Positions 38,854 to 56,212 of a DNA stretch of 64,000 nucleotides are shown one piece after another (position 1 is the first letter of the stretch; each line of letters begins with the position of its first letter). The DNA lies in contig OZ022244.1 of NCBI GenBank assembly GCA_963978895.1, positions 24,649,531 through 24,713,530 of the forward strand, given 5' to 3'. Made by a program: the position numbers and the translations under genes. The notes under the pieces were generated by a model. That model had not been told where the DNA came from. It made no database searches and saw nothing but the letters and a program-made list of their open reading frames with translations. This DNA is from Erpobdella octoculata (Eukaryota; Annelida; Clitellata; Hirudinida; Erpobdellidae).

Positions 38854-39575
38854 CCCATGTTTAGACCCCTCAGCCGCCGGTTTAGCCGGCCGAGCTGAGC
38901 CGCGAACGTGCGAAGCCGCCGCCGGCCGCGAAAATCGGGGCTAAGCTGCAAGCCGGCCACAAAAAAATTAAGCCTCGCCAGCCGCAAAAATCGGGGCTAG
39001 CCGTGATTTTAAAAAAATTTAATTATAATTTTTTTAAATTAATTATTTCTTCATAGCCACAATCAAAATCATAAACTTTACAGCCATACAAAGCGTTCTC
39101 ACCATTGATGTCTATGGTTTTCGCGCATTACAAGTTCTGGCTGTCAATGACAATGCAACTTTAGCAAAAATTTCAAAAGAAATATTTTTTTTTATTAAAA
39201 CCTTTGAAAAATATAAAAAATAACTTGAAAAATCACAGAAAGTTAAAGACTCTTCTCCCCGTGGGTGGGATGATGCTGGTAATGAAAACCTTTTAAAGCT
39301 AGTACAGTAGTACATGAATCCACTTGTATGATTTGATTTTGATGATGTATTTTGCGTTATCGGCCATTTTTTAAAATGGCCGATTATGGTTTCAAAAGTA
39401 ATCACAGTCAAAATTAAACCTATGAACAAAAATAAAATAAAAATTAGTCCCAATTCAGTGGCAGGGTTAATCTGCAATGGGAAGCGATCAAGCTTTTGCC
39501 CTTCTAAACTGAATAAAATAAATTTTTTCTACATGATAGCTTGCAATATATAATGTCAGCCTAAATTGACTAAAA

Positions 39576-39578
<3 letters not shown>

Positions 39579-39670
<92 letters not shown>
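39579..39670 (+). repeat. AT microsatellite
   Basis: Nearly pure AT; counterpart of 12999-13063. Confidence 0.9.
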
Positions 39671-39673
<3 letters not shown>

Positions 39674-39960
39674 GAATGTTTGTATATATGTATATATGTA
39701 TATATGTATATATGTATATATGTTAATGTCCTTTATGCATTGCTACACCATTCATCCGATCGTAATAAAGTTTTCACACAACCTTGAGAGTCAATAGGAG
39801 TCAAAAATAAAAAATAAATTTTTGAAATCCGTCACAAAATGAGCGGAGCGGAGCGGGTGAGCGAGCGGGAACTATATATATATGTATGTGCGTATGTATG
39901 TGTGTATGTATGTATGTGTATGTGCATGTATGTGTGTCTGTGTGTGTGTTTATGTATGTA

Positions 39961-40274
39961 CTAGCGGAGATACCCGGCGTTGCCCAGGTTTTTTAGAGGT
40001 TTTTCTAATGTTTGTCTCTTTCTCTCCCATTTCCTTTCCCACCTGCTTTCCCACTCCTGTTCGCTTTCCCGTTTTCGGTCGTTTTCCCGCTGCCGGTCGC
40101 TTTCCCGCTCCCGGTCGTTTTCCCGTTCCCGGTCGCGGTCCCGTTCCCGCTCACGTTTGCTCTCCCATTCCCGCTCACGCTTGCTTTTCCGTTCCCGCTC
40201 GCTGTCCGTTCCGGGTCGCTTTCCCGTTTCTATAATAGACAAACTAACCCACAAACATTCATATATATATATAG
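39961..40274 (-). mobile_element. Helitron-like element 'b', minus strand (copy 2)
   Basis: Near-identical to 13368-13681. Confidence 0.65.
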
Positions 40275-40959
40275 TCTTAGCAAATCTATTTTACGTTTTA
40301 TAGGCTAACAGAAGTTATGAAAGAATGTAAAAGAGAAAATGAGCGTGAACGGGAACGGGAGAGCAACCGTGACCGGGAATGGGAGAGCAAGCATTACCGG
40401 GAACGGGAGAGCAAGCGTGAGCGGGAACGGGAAAGCAAGCGTGAGCGGGAACGGGAAAGCGACCGGGAACGGGAAAGCGACCGGGAACGGGAAAGCGACC
40501 GGGAACGGGAAATCGACCGGGAACGGGAAAGCGACCGGGAACGGGAAAGCGACCGAGAACGGGAAAGCGACCGGGAACGGGAAAGCGACCGGGAACGGAA
40601 AGCGACCGGGAACGGGAAAGCGACCGGAAACGCGGAAAGCGACCGGGAACGCGGAAAGCGACCGGGAACCGGAAAGCGACCGGAAACGCGGAAAGCGACC
40701 GGGAACGCGGAAAGCGACCGGGAACGCGGAAAGCGACTGGAATCGGGAGAGCAAGCTTGGAAGGAAACGCGAGCAAGAGAGAAAATCGATAACAAAACTT
40801 CTGAGCGGGAAAGCGACCGGGAGCTGGAAAACGACCGAGAGCGGAAAAGCGACCGGGAACGCTACGAAAACGGGAAAGTGGAGAAGGGAACGGGAGCGAG
40901 AGAGACAAACATTAGAAAAACCTCTAAAAACCCCGGGCAACGCCGGGTAACCCCGCTAG
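40275..40959 (+). mobile_element. Helitron-like element 'c' with expanded 18-bp array (copy 2)
   Basis: As at 13682-14249 but 117 bp longer in the array, with extra GGGAAAGCGACCGGGAAC units. The Arg/Glu/Ser/Asp frame reaches 224 codons here. It is probably not a gene: several frames on both strands stay open for the same reason. Confidence 0.65.
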
Positions 40960-42252
40960 TCTATATATATAAAAGAACATGTCCTGACTGACTGACTGAC
41001 TGACAGATGACTGACTGATAATCAACGCCGAGCTCAAACGCCTCATCCTAGGAACGTGAAATTTGGAACTTATATTACTTTTATAGCGTAAACATCCGCT
41101 AAGAAAGGATTTTTGAAAATTTTGCTCCTGAGGGGAGAAAACTGGAAAACAAACTTTTTTCTAAAACATTTTTCTAAAAATTTGTTCTGAAATTTGGTAT
41201 ATAGATTCTTTTTGAAAAATAAAAAGATACGTGTTTCACCATTTTTTGAAAATTCGGTTTCCCGGACCTCAAATGTGGGTTGGAAAATTGGGTTATTTGG
41301 TTTTTAAAGTAGCTTCTACTCAAAAACTGTTACTGCTACAAGAGTAAAAATTAGTATTTAGTTTCTACTCCAAAAATAATGAAACACGTGTTTTAGCATT
41401 TTTTGAAAATTTGGTTTCCAGGACTTCAAATGTGGGGTGGAAAATAGGGCTAATTGTCTTTTATAGTAACTGATACTCAAAAACAGTAAATACCACAGAT
41501 GTAAAAATTAGTATTTAGTTTCTTTTCTAAAAATAAAGATATACGTGCTTCACCATTTTTTACAAATTTGGTTTCCCGGACCTCAAATATGGGTTGGAAA
41601 ATTGGGTTATTTGGTTTTTAAAGTAGCTTCTACTCAAAAACTGTTAATGTTACAAAAGTAAAAATTAGTATTTAGTTTCTACTCCAAAAATAATGAAATA
41701 CGTGTTTTAGCATTTTTTGAAAATTTGGTTTCCAGGACCTCAAATGTGGGGTGGAAATAAGGGTTATTTGATTTCAAAATAACTGCTACTCACAAACTGT
41801 AAGTGCTACAAATGTAAAAATTAGTATTTTGAAGTTTTGTGCCGGTTAAAAGTAGCTAAGTCCAGTTTATCAGCGGCCGGGCCAAGCCGTTATTTTAGAG
41901 TCTTCACACGGGCCAGGCCAAACCTTAAATCAAAGTGGGACGGGCTGAGGATTTTCACTAAGTATATAGATATTTTAGTTATTTTAGGGTCTTCAGTTTG
42001 GCCGGGCCAAACCTGAGGTCAAGGTGGGACGGGCCGAAGTTTTTCATCAAGTATATAGAACTTCTAGGCCTGTAAAAATGGGCCGGGCCTAATTCAGACG
42101 GGCTGTGCCGGGCCAGGAGTTTGGGTTTTTAAAACGGGCTGGGCTAATTTGTCGACGGGCCGAGCCGAGACCTAAAAAAATGATCTCTACTATGGATGCA
42201 CGGTTCAAACTCTCTAATTTCATGCGAGCGAAGCCGCTACGGGCACTGCTAG
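40960..42252 (+). mobile_element. Non-autonomous Helitron 'd', copy 2
   Basis: Same length and near-identical to 14250-15542. Confidence 0.8.
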
Positions 42253-42260
42253 TATATATA

Positions 42261-46334
<4,074 letters not shown>

Positions 46335-46422
46335 TATATATATATGTATGTGCGTATGTATGTGTGTATGTATGTATGTGTATGTGCATGTATGTGTGTC
46401 TGTGTGTGTGTTTATGTATGTA

Positions 46423-46734
46423 CTAGCGGAGATACCCGGCGTCGCCCGGGTTTTTTAGAGGTTTTTCTAATGTTTGTCTCTTTCTCTCCCGTTTCCTTTC
46501 CCACCTGCTTTCCCACTCCCGTTCGCTCTCCCGTTTTCGGTCGTTTTCCCGCTCCCGGTCGCTTTCCCGCTCCCGGTCGCTTTCCCGCTCCCGGTCGCTT
46601 TCCCGCTCACGTTTGCTCTCCCATTCCCGCTCACGCTTGCTTTTCCGTTCCCGCTCGCTGTCCGTTCCGGGTCGCTTTCCCGTTTCTATAATAGACAAAC
46701 TAACCCACAAACATTCATATATATATATATATAG
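46423..46734 (-). mobile_element. Helitron-like element 'b', minus strand, second set
   Basis: Same layout as 13368-13681, with CCCGGGCGACGCCGGG as its hairpin. Confidence 0.65.
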
Positions 46735-47474
46735 TCTTAGCAAATCTATTTTAAACTCCGCCTCGCTAATTACGAGCCAGTCCCAAGCCTGGAGAAAGGA
46801 GGAGGGATAAGTAAAAAGGATCAAATTCTGATCCACGACAGGAAGTACTTAAGTGCTTCCTACATACAGCCATTAAAGTCTTAAAACACCTGGTGTAAAG
46901 GACTATAAACTATTATAAAAAAAAAAAAAAAAAAAAAAATCTATTTTACGTTTTATAGGCTAACAGAAGTTATGAAAGAATGGAAAAGAAAAAATGAGCG
47001 TGAACGGGAGAGCAACCGTGACCGGGAATGGGAGAGCAAGCATGACCGGGAACGGGAGAGCAAGCGTGAGCGGGAACGGGAAAGCGACCGGGAACGGGAA
47101 AGCGACCGGGAACGGGAAAGCGACCGGGAACGGGAAAGCGACCGGGAACGGAAAAGCCACCGGGAACGGGAAAGCGACCGGGAACGGGAAAGCGACCGGG
47201 AACGGGAAAGCGACCGGGAACGCGGAAAGCGACCGGGAACGCGGAAAGCGACTGGAATCGGGAGAGCAAGCTTGGAAGGAAACGCGAGCAAGAGAGAAAA
47301 TCGATAACAAAACTTCTGAGCGGGAAAGCGACCGGGAGCTGGAAAACGACCGAGAGCGGAAAAGCGACCGGGAACGCGACGAAAACGGGAAAGTGGAGAA
47401 GGAAACGGGAGCGAGAGGGACAAACATTAGAAAAACCTCTAAAAACCCCGGGCAACGCCGGGTAACCCCGCTAG
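46735..47474 (+). mobile_element. Helitron-like element 'c', second set, interrupted by retroposon
   Basis: It ends CGCCGGGTAACCCCGCTAG. The retroposon fragment 46754-46936 lies inside its 5' part. The 18-bp array spans about 46995-47390. Confidence 0.65.
46754..46936 (+). mobile_element. Non-LTR retroposon 3' end with poly(A)
   Basis: About 160 bp beginning AACTCCGCCTCGC and containing GCCTGGAGAAAGGAGGAGGG, ending in a tail of about 20 A. It is flanked by 12-bp direct repeats AAATCTATTTTA (46742-46753 and 46937-46948). Elements c at 13682 and 40275 show the uninterrupted site. Poly(A) plus target duplication indicates target-primed insertion of a LINE 3' fragment or a SINE; the family is not named. 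Confidence 0.75.
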
Positions 47475-47801
47475 TATATATATATATATGAATGTTTGTG
47501 GGTTAGTTTGTCTATTATAGAAACGGGAAAGCGACCCGGAACGGACAGCGAGCGGGAACGGAAAAGCAAGCGTGAGCGGGAATGGGAGAGCAAACGTGAG
47601 CGGGAAAGCGACCGGGAGTGGTAAAGCGACCGGGAGCGGGAAAGCGACCGGGAGCGGGAAAGCGACCGGGAGCGGGAAAACGACCGAAAACGGGAAAGCG
47701 AACGGGAGTGGGAAAGCAGGTGGGAAAGGAAACGGGAGAGAAAGAGACAAACATTAGAAAAACCTCTAAAAAACCCGGGCAACGCCGGGTATCTCCGCTA
47801 G
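47475..47801 (+). mobile_element. Helitron-like element 'b', plus strand
   Basis: Starts TATATATATATATATGAATG and ends CCCGGGCAACGCCGGGTATC, then TCCGCTAG. It is the reverse orientation of the b elements at 13368, 39961 and 46423, and follows directly on the CTAG of element c. Confidence 0.65.
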
Positions 47802-48669
47802 TATATATATAAATGTCTCAACCAGATTTTGAACTGTGAACATCTACATTAAATTTTTGGAATATAAACTATAAAAAAACTAAAAAAGATTTGACTTTGA
47901 AACTTTGTTCAGCGCTTTAGTTTTTTGAAAAACTGATATTTTATTCAAGGACATGAGTATATATGATTTAGAATTATAATATTTGCCAGTTGGCATTAGT
48001 TGGACAAACTTTTGAAAAAAATAGTTGACAGGGGTGTGATTTATAATTTTATTGAGTTGAAATCACTACTAATGATGGGTGATATTGAAACACTTTAGGA
48101 AAAATAGTGATTTAAAGTTTTGTTTAGGGCATCTAAAATTTTCGCAATTTTGCGTTTTGAAACTTCTAATTGCCAAGTGGTAAATTTACATATAATCCGA
48201 TAATTAAGCCGCCGCCGGCCACAAAAACAGTTAGCCGCCGCCGGCCGCAAAAATCTCGGCTCGCCGTAAATTAGGCCGCAAAACGTGCCAAGCCGGCCGT
48301 GAAACGGTTACTAAGGCGGCTGAGGGGTCTACCCATGTTAACTGAAAATTGCAAAAAGCAGAAAATGACCATTTGTAAATTGTTTTCCAGTTAATTTTGT
48401 CTTTGTCGACTAGTCCTGACTACCTGACTGCTCAGCATCCTGTAAACGATCTTCTATGTTCCTGCCTTTGTTAAAAGTCAACTGCGCTTAAAGATGTCTT
48501 AAGACAGAAACGCTTGTGAGATGTACTAGTTATTAGCGTTGACGAAATGCGAAGAAAGCAAAATTGTCTGGAGAGTGGAGTTGTCCAATTTTGCATTATG
48601 TCCTTCACAGAACGGCGTAAAATTTTACTTCTAAATTGTGGAATGCCAATCCCAAATCCCAAATAAAAC

Positions 48670-50830
48670 TATATTATAATGTTTTTTTTTTTAATTTTTT
48701 TTAAAGAAACAATAAAAGCAATTTATTTCTGCGAAGGTCACTGTAATTTTTATCATTTTTAAAATTATTATTATTATTATTATTATTATACATTAAAATA
48801 AGTATTATTATAAATGCATGTGTTTTGTACTATTCTGTAAGCTTGGTAAGATTGTACAGTCGTATTAAACGATAGTTTTAGACTTAATGAATTTCTGTTT
48901 TTCGGACTTTGATGAATAAAAAAAAAGATCCAAAACTCATCAGAATAAATAATTTTTTAAATTATGCAGAACAACGTTTGAAATTGAAGAAAGACTCTTT
49001 CCAACTTCTGAGATCATTTTCGCCCATCACATTCCAATGACGTGATTCCAGCTTGCAGACGATTAGAAGTCCGTCCATAATCGGACACTTGATTTCATTG
49101 TTATGAAAGAATTCTATTATTTTCTAATAAAAAAGTCTAAAACTGAATTTAAAACAAGCTAAATTGAAAATAACAATCACCATAAGTTCAATTTACATAA
49201 AAACATAAGTAAACGATAAATAAATGCAATGGACAAACTTGATAGCCCAATTTGTGGCATAATCAAAGTAACCATTAATTTGCAACCTGTTCGCATTGTG
49301 CTGTGTGCAATAAATGTTTTTTAAGCTCACGATTTTTTTTGTGTTTTTTAATAGATAGAAACAGAGATGAAAAAACATTTCATCAGTATTTCTTGAAGAA
49401 ATTAAGCAGAGATGGCAAACCAAATAAAATAAAATCTGGTTGATCTTGATGGACCTGAACACAACCAGACAGATCTCAATCAACTCTGTTTATTTTCCTA
49501 AGACCAGATGTAGCAATCCAACATTTTTCTAAATTGTCAATCATTGAGGGAATAAAGCTATCGGCTCGTTACAAAACCAATCGAAAAACTGCAAAGAATA
49601 AAAGAATACGTTGACTTGTATTTAATACAGTGTCCATCCAGAAAAATATGATTTAAAAGTGAGCTGTACAAAATCGAAGTATCGATTTCATTGGTCATCT
49701 CGAAATCAGCAGAATTTATTAATATTCTATCAAACGAGTTATGAAGCAAAACGCTGTGTTGATTTACTTGAATTATCATTTGCAAATAGTTTAGTATAAT
49801 TTCAGTATAATTATTTAACGATAGTACTGAAATTTTATTATAATCACAAGTTATTATTTTATAAACATTTTATAGACCTTATTTTTTTCTCAACTTCCAA
49901 ATAAACAAATTTTTGATATAATTGTAGTTTTTGTTGCACCAATAACAAAATTTCTGATTGAATTAAATTAACAAGACCTAATTAAAATTTTATTTGAAAA
50001 AAAAACTAGTTTTTATTAGTGACAGTTACTAAGTAATGTAAAACTCATTATATTCCCATTTGTTTAAAACTTATTTTTTGGCAGATTGTTTTTTCCATCT
50101 CCAGCAACTTGAACATGTATACGCAGTATACTATTTTGGAGAAAAAGATGACGATGATGACGATAACGGCTATGTCTTATTATTTACAGCCCCTTGTAAA
50201 CCCTGGTGGAATTATGGTGCAACTTATAAATTCTTTCAGTTCTGATGGCAGTGTTGATGGAGGTCGAAGAACTGACGGATGCACTGAATCAGTTTGTTTG
50301 ACGAATGAGCTGCTGGCTGTGAGAACAGGTGTTTTTCTTTTATTTTTGCTGCCAGATGTGTATTCAGTGCTATTCATACAGTTAATATTTAGTTGCATAA
50401 CCAAGACAAAATTTTGTTTTGTTTTCAAATTTATTGGTTTTTTTATTTATTGATTTGTTTTTAAACCGAAAGAAGTAAAAATGAAATTTATTATTTTTAA
50501 AAAATAAAAATTTAATAGAATGGATTGTCATGAGCAGCAAAATGATCTCAAGGTTCAGTTTGATTAAACGACGAAAAATGTGTTAATTTAAATTGTTACG
50601 GTTTGTCTACAAGAAAACAGGTAAACAATACACAGTTTAATAATGTTGGTAATCATCTCTCAATCATCTATCAACATAGAGTTAGTTTAAAGTAAATCAT
50701 TACAGTAACTTTGCTAATAATGGTAATATAAAACTAATTACTATATTTACTAAGTTAATTATGTAAATATTCTGCTAATAATATTCATAGAATGTTGATT
50801 TGACTTAAAAAATAAATAAAGAACCGAAAC
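48670..50830. repeat. Segmental-duplication block W, copy 3
   Basis: Follows N (48340-48665). Near-identical to W2. Confidence 0.85.
49631..50245 (+). CDS. Partial unrecognised gene, two linked exons (W3)
   Basis: Exons 49631-49793 and 50105-50245. Same residues as W2, same splice sites and phase. Function unrecognised. Confidence 0.4.
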
Positions 50831-53170
50831 ACCTATTTTTTTAAATCCCCTTTTTTAACTTCACCACCGGTCTTGCTTGCTTACTTGCTTGCTTGCTTAC
50901 GTGCTTGCTTGTTTGCTTGCTTGAATGTTTGCAAGCCTTGAAAATGAAAATTAACTGACTTCTCATCATCAAATCAAGCTGAAATTTAATATATCGGTTT
51001 CTTCTCAAGATTATATTTTTTTATATTTTTTTTTAATTTGAATTTTTTTTGTGAATAATAATTATCTATGTTTTAAAACAAAACAAATCATATACAATTA
51101 AATAAATGTTAACATATACAAATTCAAAAAATGTCAGTATAAAGTATTTTTTGCAGTAAAAGGAAAACCAGCAAATCTAGAAATATAAGGGCTTTGTTAA
51201 AAAAAACCTGGATTTTATACTTGCTCATATATGAAGTAACATAATAATTGCATGTAGCAATACTACTCATATTAAAACGCCAACAACAAAAAACAAATGT
51301 ATAAACATATTAAACATATTTTATTTTAAAGGAATTACAATGTATTAATAAAAAATGTCGTCTGTAGGAAAAGAACTCTCGTTTTTGTATGCTGGTCCGT
51401 ACAGGAGTGGATGATTGACATGTTGCACAAAAATATATAAAAAAAAGTTTTAAGATATGATTAGAAAATGTCTAATGAACAAAAATCATAAGTGTTGTCA
51501 TCCGCTGAAGAACAGTTGATCAGTGGAAGATCGTGGAAGATGGTGGAGGATTTTAGAGATTGGTAGAGGATAGTGGAGGATGGTGGAAGATGGTGAAAAA
51601 TGGTGGAGGATGGTAGAAGGTAGTGGAGGATGGTGGTGGAAGATGGTAAAAAGTGGTGGAGGATGGCGGAGGGTGGTGGAGGCTAGTGGAAGATGGTCTA
51701 ATGTCAAAGTTGCTGGTAGACCGGAGAGTAAATAAATCATCATATCTCGAACATACAGGTTGCGACTGGCGGACGCCTGAGAGGCCGTGGAAAATCGGAG
51801 ATCTGAAAGACTGATGACGATTATGATGATGATGATAATCGTAGTAGTGGTGGTAGTATTAGTTGTCGTGATTATGATGATGTGGTTGGTGGTGCTGATG
51901 ATGATGATGATAATAATGGTGTTAATGATAGTGGTAGTTGTGGTGGGGCTGCTGCTACTGATGATCATGATCATAACCATGATAGCGACGATAGTGATGA
52001 CAGTACCACAGTTGGGAATTCAAAAGTAATTTTTTTTCAAGTTTTCGAAACCATATACAATTTTTTATTTCAAAATAGCTGATGACCGGATGGTAGTTGT
52101 AGATATTTCTTCCAAATTTGTTATTTTTCAAATTAAAGGCAAACACCTCCTGTTTTCCCCAAATTATGCCTGTGCCTTCGACTACCCCCCACCCCACTTT
52201 CTTTCCGGCTATCAATCATTTTTGAAAAAAAACGTTTTCAAATAAGGTAGAACTACCTCTTACCTCCCAGGTCATCAACTATTTTTGGACAAAATGCGAT
52301 TAGAAAGTCAAACATTAGTCAGGCAACTTATCATTAAAAGACTCCACTCATGTTTTGGGTTGGCTGCTCACAGTCTAGCCCCAGCACCGAGCGATGATGA
52401 TCATGATGATGGTGATCAGGACCATGATAATGATCTTCCACATAAGCCTAGATATGTTAATTTTGAAATCATTTAAACCAACATGTTTTTCTCTCCAATT
52501 CCAGGTTGTTCAATCAATCACTCAAACTGTTCAAATTTCAAAACGTTTCTTCCAAGATTCGAACACAAGAAACAGGAAATGAACTTCACAGGAAAAGGAA
52601 CAGCGTTCATTCAAGCACCTTTTCACTCTATGAAATATCGTTTGAAAAACGTTTTGAATTTTTTTTTGTTTCCATGGAAACTCACAGTGATATTCTCCTC
52701 ATAAAAATTTGCACATTGACTACAGTAAATTATAACTAGTGTTTTGCATAAAACTTTTTCAACATTCACAAGTCTCTTATAATTCTTACTCAAAACTATA
52801 TTTTTACTAAATATAAATGTTTTTAGCATCTTTTTTTTGTTTTGTTTTTTTTTTACAATTCTATTAACGCCAAAAAAGATTTCAAACATTTAGCTTGCTT
52901 GTTTGATTGATTCATTATTATTAAACGGGGAACTTCAAAGTCGTGAGTTGTGAGAGCTTACTTGAGGCTGGTGGTCACGTGGTCACCTCCTATTGTGAAC
53001 GAGTCGTTAATTGAATTACTCTTTTCTCCGGAATACTCGAACATTTGAGAAAAAATTTATAATAAAAATATGAAATAACTTTCTTTCAACAACTCTGAAG
53101 ACGCAATTATTTCTTAAATTATCGCCTGAAATCTTTCTCAGCTAGTTGACACGTGTAGAAATATAAAAGA

Positions 53171-54681
53171 CTAGCAGTGCCCGTAGCGGCTTCGCTCGCA
53201 TGAAATTAGAGAGTTTGAACCGTGCATCCATAGTAGAGATCATTTTTTTAGGTCTCGGCTCGGCCCGTCGACAAATTAGCCCAGCCCGTTTTAAAAACCC
53301 AAACTCCTGGCCCGGCACAGCCCGTCTGAATTAGGCCCGGCCCATTTTTACAGGCCTAGAAGTTCTATATACTTGATGAAAAACTTCGGCCCGTCCCACC
53401 TTGACCTCAGGTTTGGCCCGGCCAAACTGAAGACCCTAAAATCACTAAAATATCTATATACTTGGTGAAAAGCCTCGGCCCGTCCCAATTTGATTTAAGG
53501 TTTGGCCTGGCCCGTGTGAAGACTCTAAAATAACGGCTTGGCCCGGCCGATGATAAACTGGACTTAACTACTTTTAACCGGCACAAAACTTCAAAATACT
53601 AATTTTTACATTTGTAGCACTTACAGTTTGTGAGTAGCAGTTATTTCGAAATCAAATAACCCTTATTTCCACCCCACATTTGAGATCCTGGAAACCAAAT
53701 TTTCAAAAAATGCTAAAACACGTATTTCATTATTTTTGGAGTAGAAACTAAATACTAATTTTTACTTCTGTAGCATTAACAGTTTTTGAGTAGCAGCTAC
53801 TTTAAAAACCAAATAACCCAAAAAATGATGAAACACGTATATCTTTTTTTTTGAGTAGATACTAAGTATTAAATTTTACATCTGTGGCAATTACAGTTGT
53901 TGAGTAGCAGTTACTTTAAAAACCAAATAACCCTATTTTCCACCCCACATTTGAAGTCCTGGAAACCAAATTTTCTAAAAATTGTGTAACCCGTATATCA
54001 TTATTTTTAGAGTAGAAACTAAATTCTAATTTTTACTTTTGTAACATTAACAGTTTTTGAGTAGAAGCTATCTTTATTTTTAGAAAAGAAACTAAATAAT
54101 AATTTTTACATCTGTGGTATTTACTGTTTTTGAGTAGCAGTTACTATAAAAGACAATTAGCCCTATTTTCCACCCCACATTTGAAGTCCTGGAAACCAAA
54201 TTTTCAAAAAATGCTAAAACACGTATTTCATTATTTTTGGAGTAGAAACTAAATACTAATTTTTACTCCTGTAGCATTAACAGTTTTTGAGTAGAAGCTA
54301 CTTTAAAAACCAAATAACCCAATTTTCCAACCCACATTTGAGGTCCGGGAAACCGAATTTCCAAAAAATGGTGAAACACGTATCTTTTTATTTTTCAAAA
54401 AGAATATTTATACCAAATTTCAAAATCTCCTCATTTTTGGTTTTCGAGATATACATTGTTTTAGAAAAAAGTTTGTTTTCCAGTTTTTTCCCCTCAGGAG
54501 CAAAATTTTCAAAAATCCTTTCTTAGCGGATGTTTACGCTATAAAAGTAATATAAGTTCCAAATTTCACGTTCCTAGGATGAGGCGTTTGAGCTCGGCGT
54601 TGATTATCAGTCAGTCATCTGTCAGTCAGTCAGTCAGTCAGTCAGTCAGTCAGTCAGGACATGTTCTTTTATATATATAGA
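53171..54681 (-). mobile_element. Non-autonomous Helitron 'd' in X4 with empty reference sites
   Basis: Read on the minus strand it starts TCTATATATATAAAAGAACA and ends GGGCACTGCTAG. The flanks are AAAAGA and TAAAACC. The other X copies read AAAAGATAAAACC uninterrupted (about 2659, 21088 and 29145). It therefore inserted between A and T with no duplication, the defining Helitron behaviour. It is 1511 bp, longer than the 1293-bp copies, with additional internal repeat units and CAGT repeats at 54609-54657. Confidence 0.9.
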
Positions 54682-55998
54682 TAAAACCAAATGATGAGTC
54701 TCTAGTGGAGCGATAATGACGTTTTTTTCATCAAATTTCTTCAAAAATGGATTCTCTTTTGAAATTACATTTTTTTTATAAATCTTGTACTTATTTTTTT
54801 TTAATTATACTTTTAATTTTAATTTTTTAATTTCTCGACTAAATTTAATTAACACGTGGCTTCTTCATCAAGTTTGTAATGAAACAGGATTTGATTTGTA
54901 AATTTTATAACGGAAACAATTTTTATATAGATAAGCCAAAAATAAAACAAAAAATGAGTTAAAAAGTATGGTAAACATAAAGTCTGTTTATATTTCAATT
55001 ATCATTTTTAAAAATAAATTAATTTATAAACAAAAAAAATTAACCCAATTGAATCATCGGGACCAAGCAATTAAAACGATCAAATTTGGTAGTAATTTGT
55101 ATACTTTGACTACCAATCAATCACCACTTAAAGCTTCAACGTGAACTTCTTCTACAAAATTTAGAAGCAAAAAAAAGTAAAAACACAAAAACCGAACAAG
55201 AAATAAAAATCTTTAAAACATGCTCACAAAAATGTGTCGAAATGTTGAGTGCGGGGTTGCAAGAAAGTATTTAACTTATATTATGTACGTTTCGTTATAT
55301 TATACTCGTTTTCGTTGTCCACCGATCGGACTACCGAGGCGACCGGCGCCATGTATAAGTTGCTTATCATTTTATGAATCGATTATAGTTTGTTTTTATT
55401 TTCTAAATAAAAAAACCGCATGAAATAATAATTAAAACTCGATAACATTCGACACCCCTCTCTCTCTTCCTCCTTCCCTCACCCCTCTCTCCATTCCTAC
55501 AACTATCCGTTTATTCATCCTTCCATTCATCCATCCTTTAATCTATCCAGTCACCCGTCCATTCGTCCATTCATTTGTAAGCATCTACAATTATTTACCG
55601 ACGTTCCTGGAGAGTTGTACTTCTTTTAACCAGCCCGGTATTTCAGCCTTGCGAGAAAACTAATTACCAAGAAGTGCAAGGAGGCAATTCACTTTCTTTT
55701 TTTAATTTAGGCGCCTACGACTTTGTAGTTATTTGTTTCTTCTTCAAAAACAATTTATTTATTAGGCTGACACGTTCAATTTACTGCAACGGAAGCGCCA
55801 CAAGTAAATTTTTTTTGTGCTTTAATTATATCTTTTTTTTAATAAAATTGTTATTGAACATCGTCGTAAATTTGATAATCTACAATGAGAAAAAAATAAT
55901 TTAAACTCGAAGTTACACGACATCATCGCAACACCAAAATGCACTTGTTTCACTCGGAAGGTTATTGTCTTTTGAAAAAAATAAAAGAAATATTTCAG

Positions 55999-56212
55999 AA
56001 AATGCACTGGATTCTCACAGTTCGGTTCTAGATTAAATCCAAATCCTGGTCACGACAAAGCCAAACTGTATGTCAATCCAGCTTTTCATTTTGTTTCGAA
56101 CTTGCTGGTTTCAAGCAATTCCTTCGACCTGACCTTACCATTCGTTAATTTTCAAATGGCAAAGTGGCTGTCGCTGGAGATGAGAACCTATAAGGACCAG
56201 CAGTCAGAATAA
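55999..56212 (+). other. Exon-like segment, copy X4 (open)
   Basis: Intact counterpart of 4132-4345, with TCA where X1 has TAA. Function unrecognised. Confidence 0.4.

Noticed and set aside
39112..39477. 121-codon minus-strand frame in the hAT left part, considered as transposase
   Set aside because: No hAT transposase or zinc-finger motifs seen, and copy 1 carries a shorter version.
54609..54657. CAGT repeats considered as a CRISPR-like array
   Set aside because: Simple tetranucleotide run without spacers, inside a Helitron of a eukaryotic genome.
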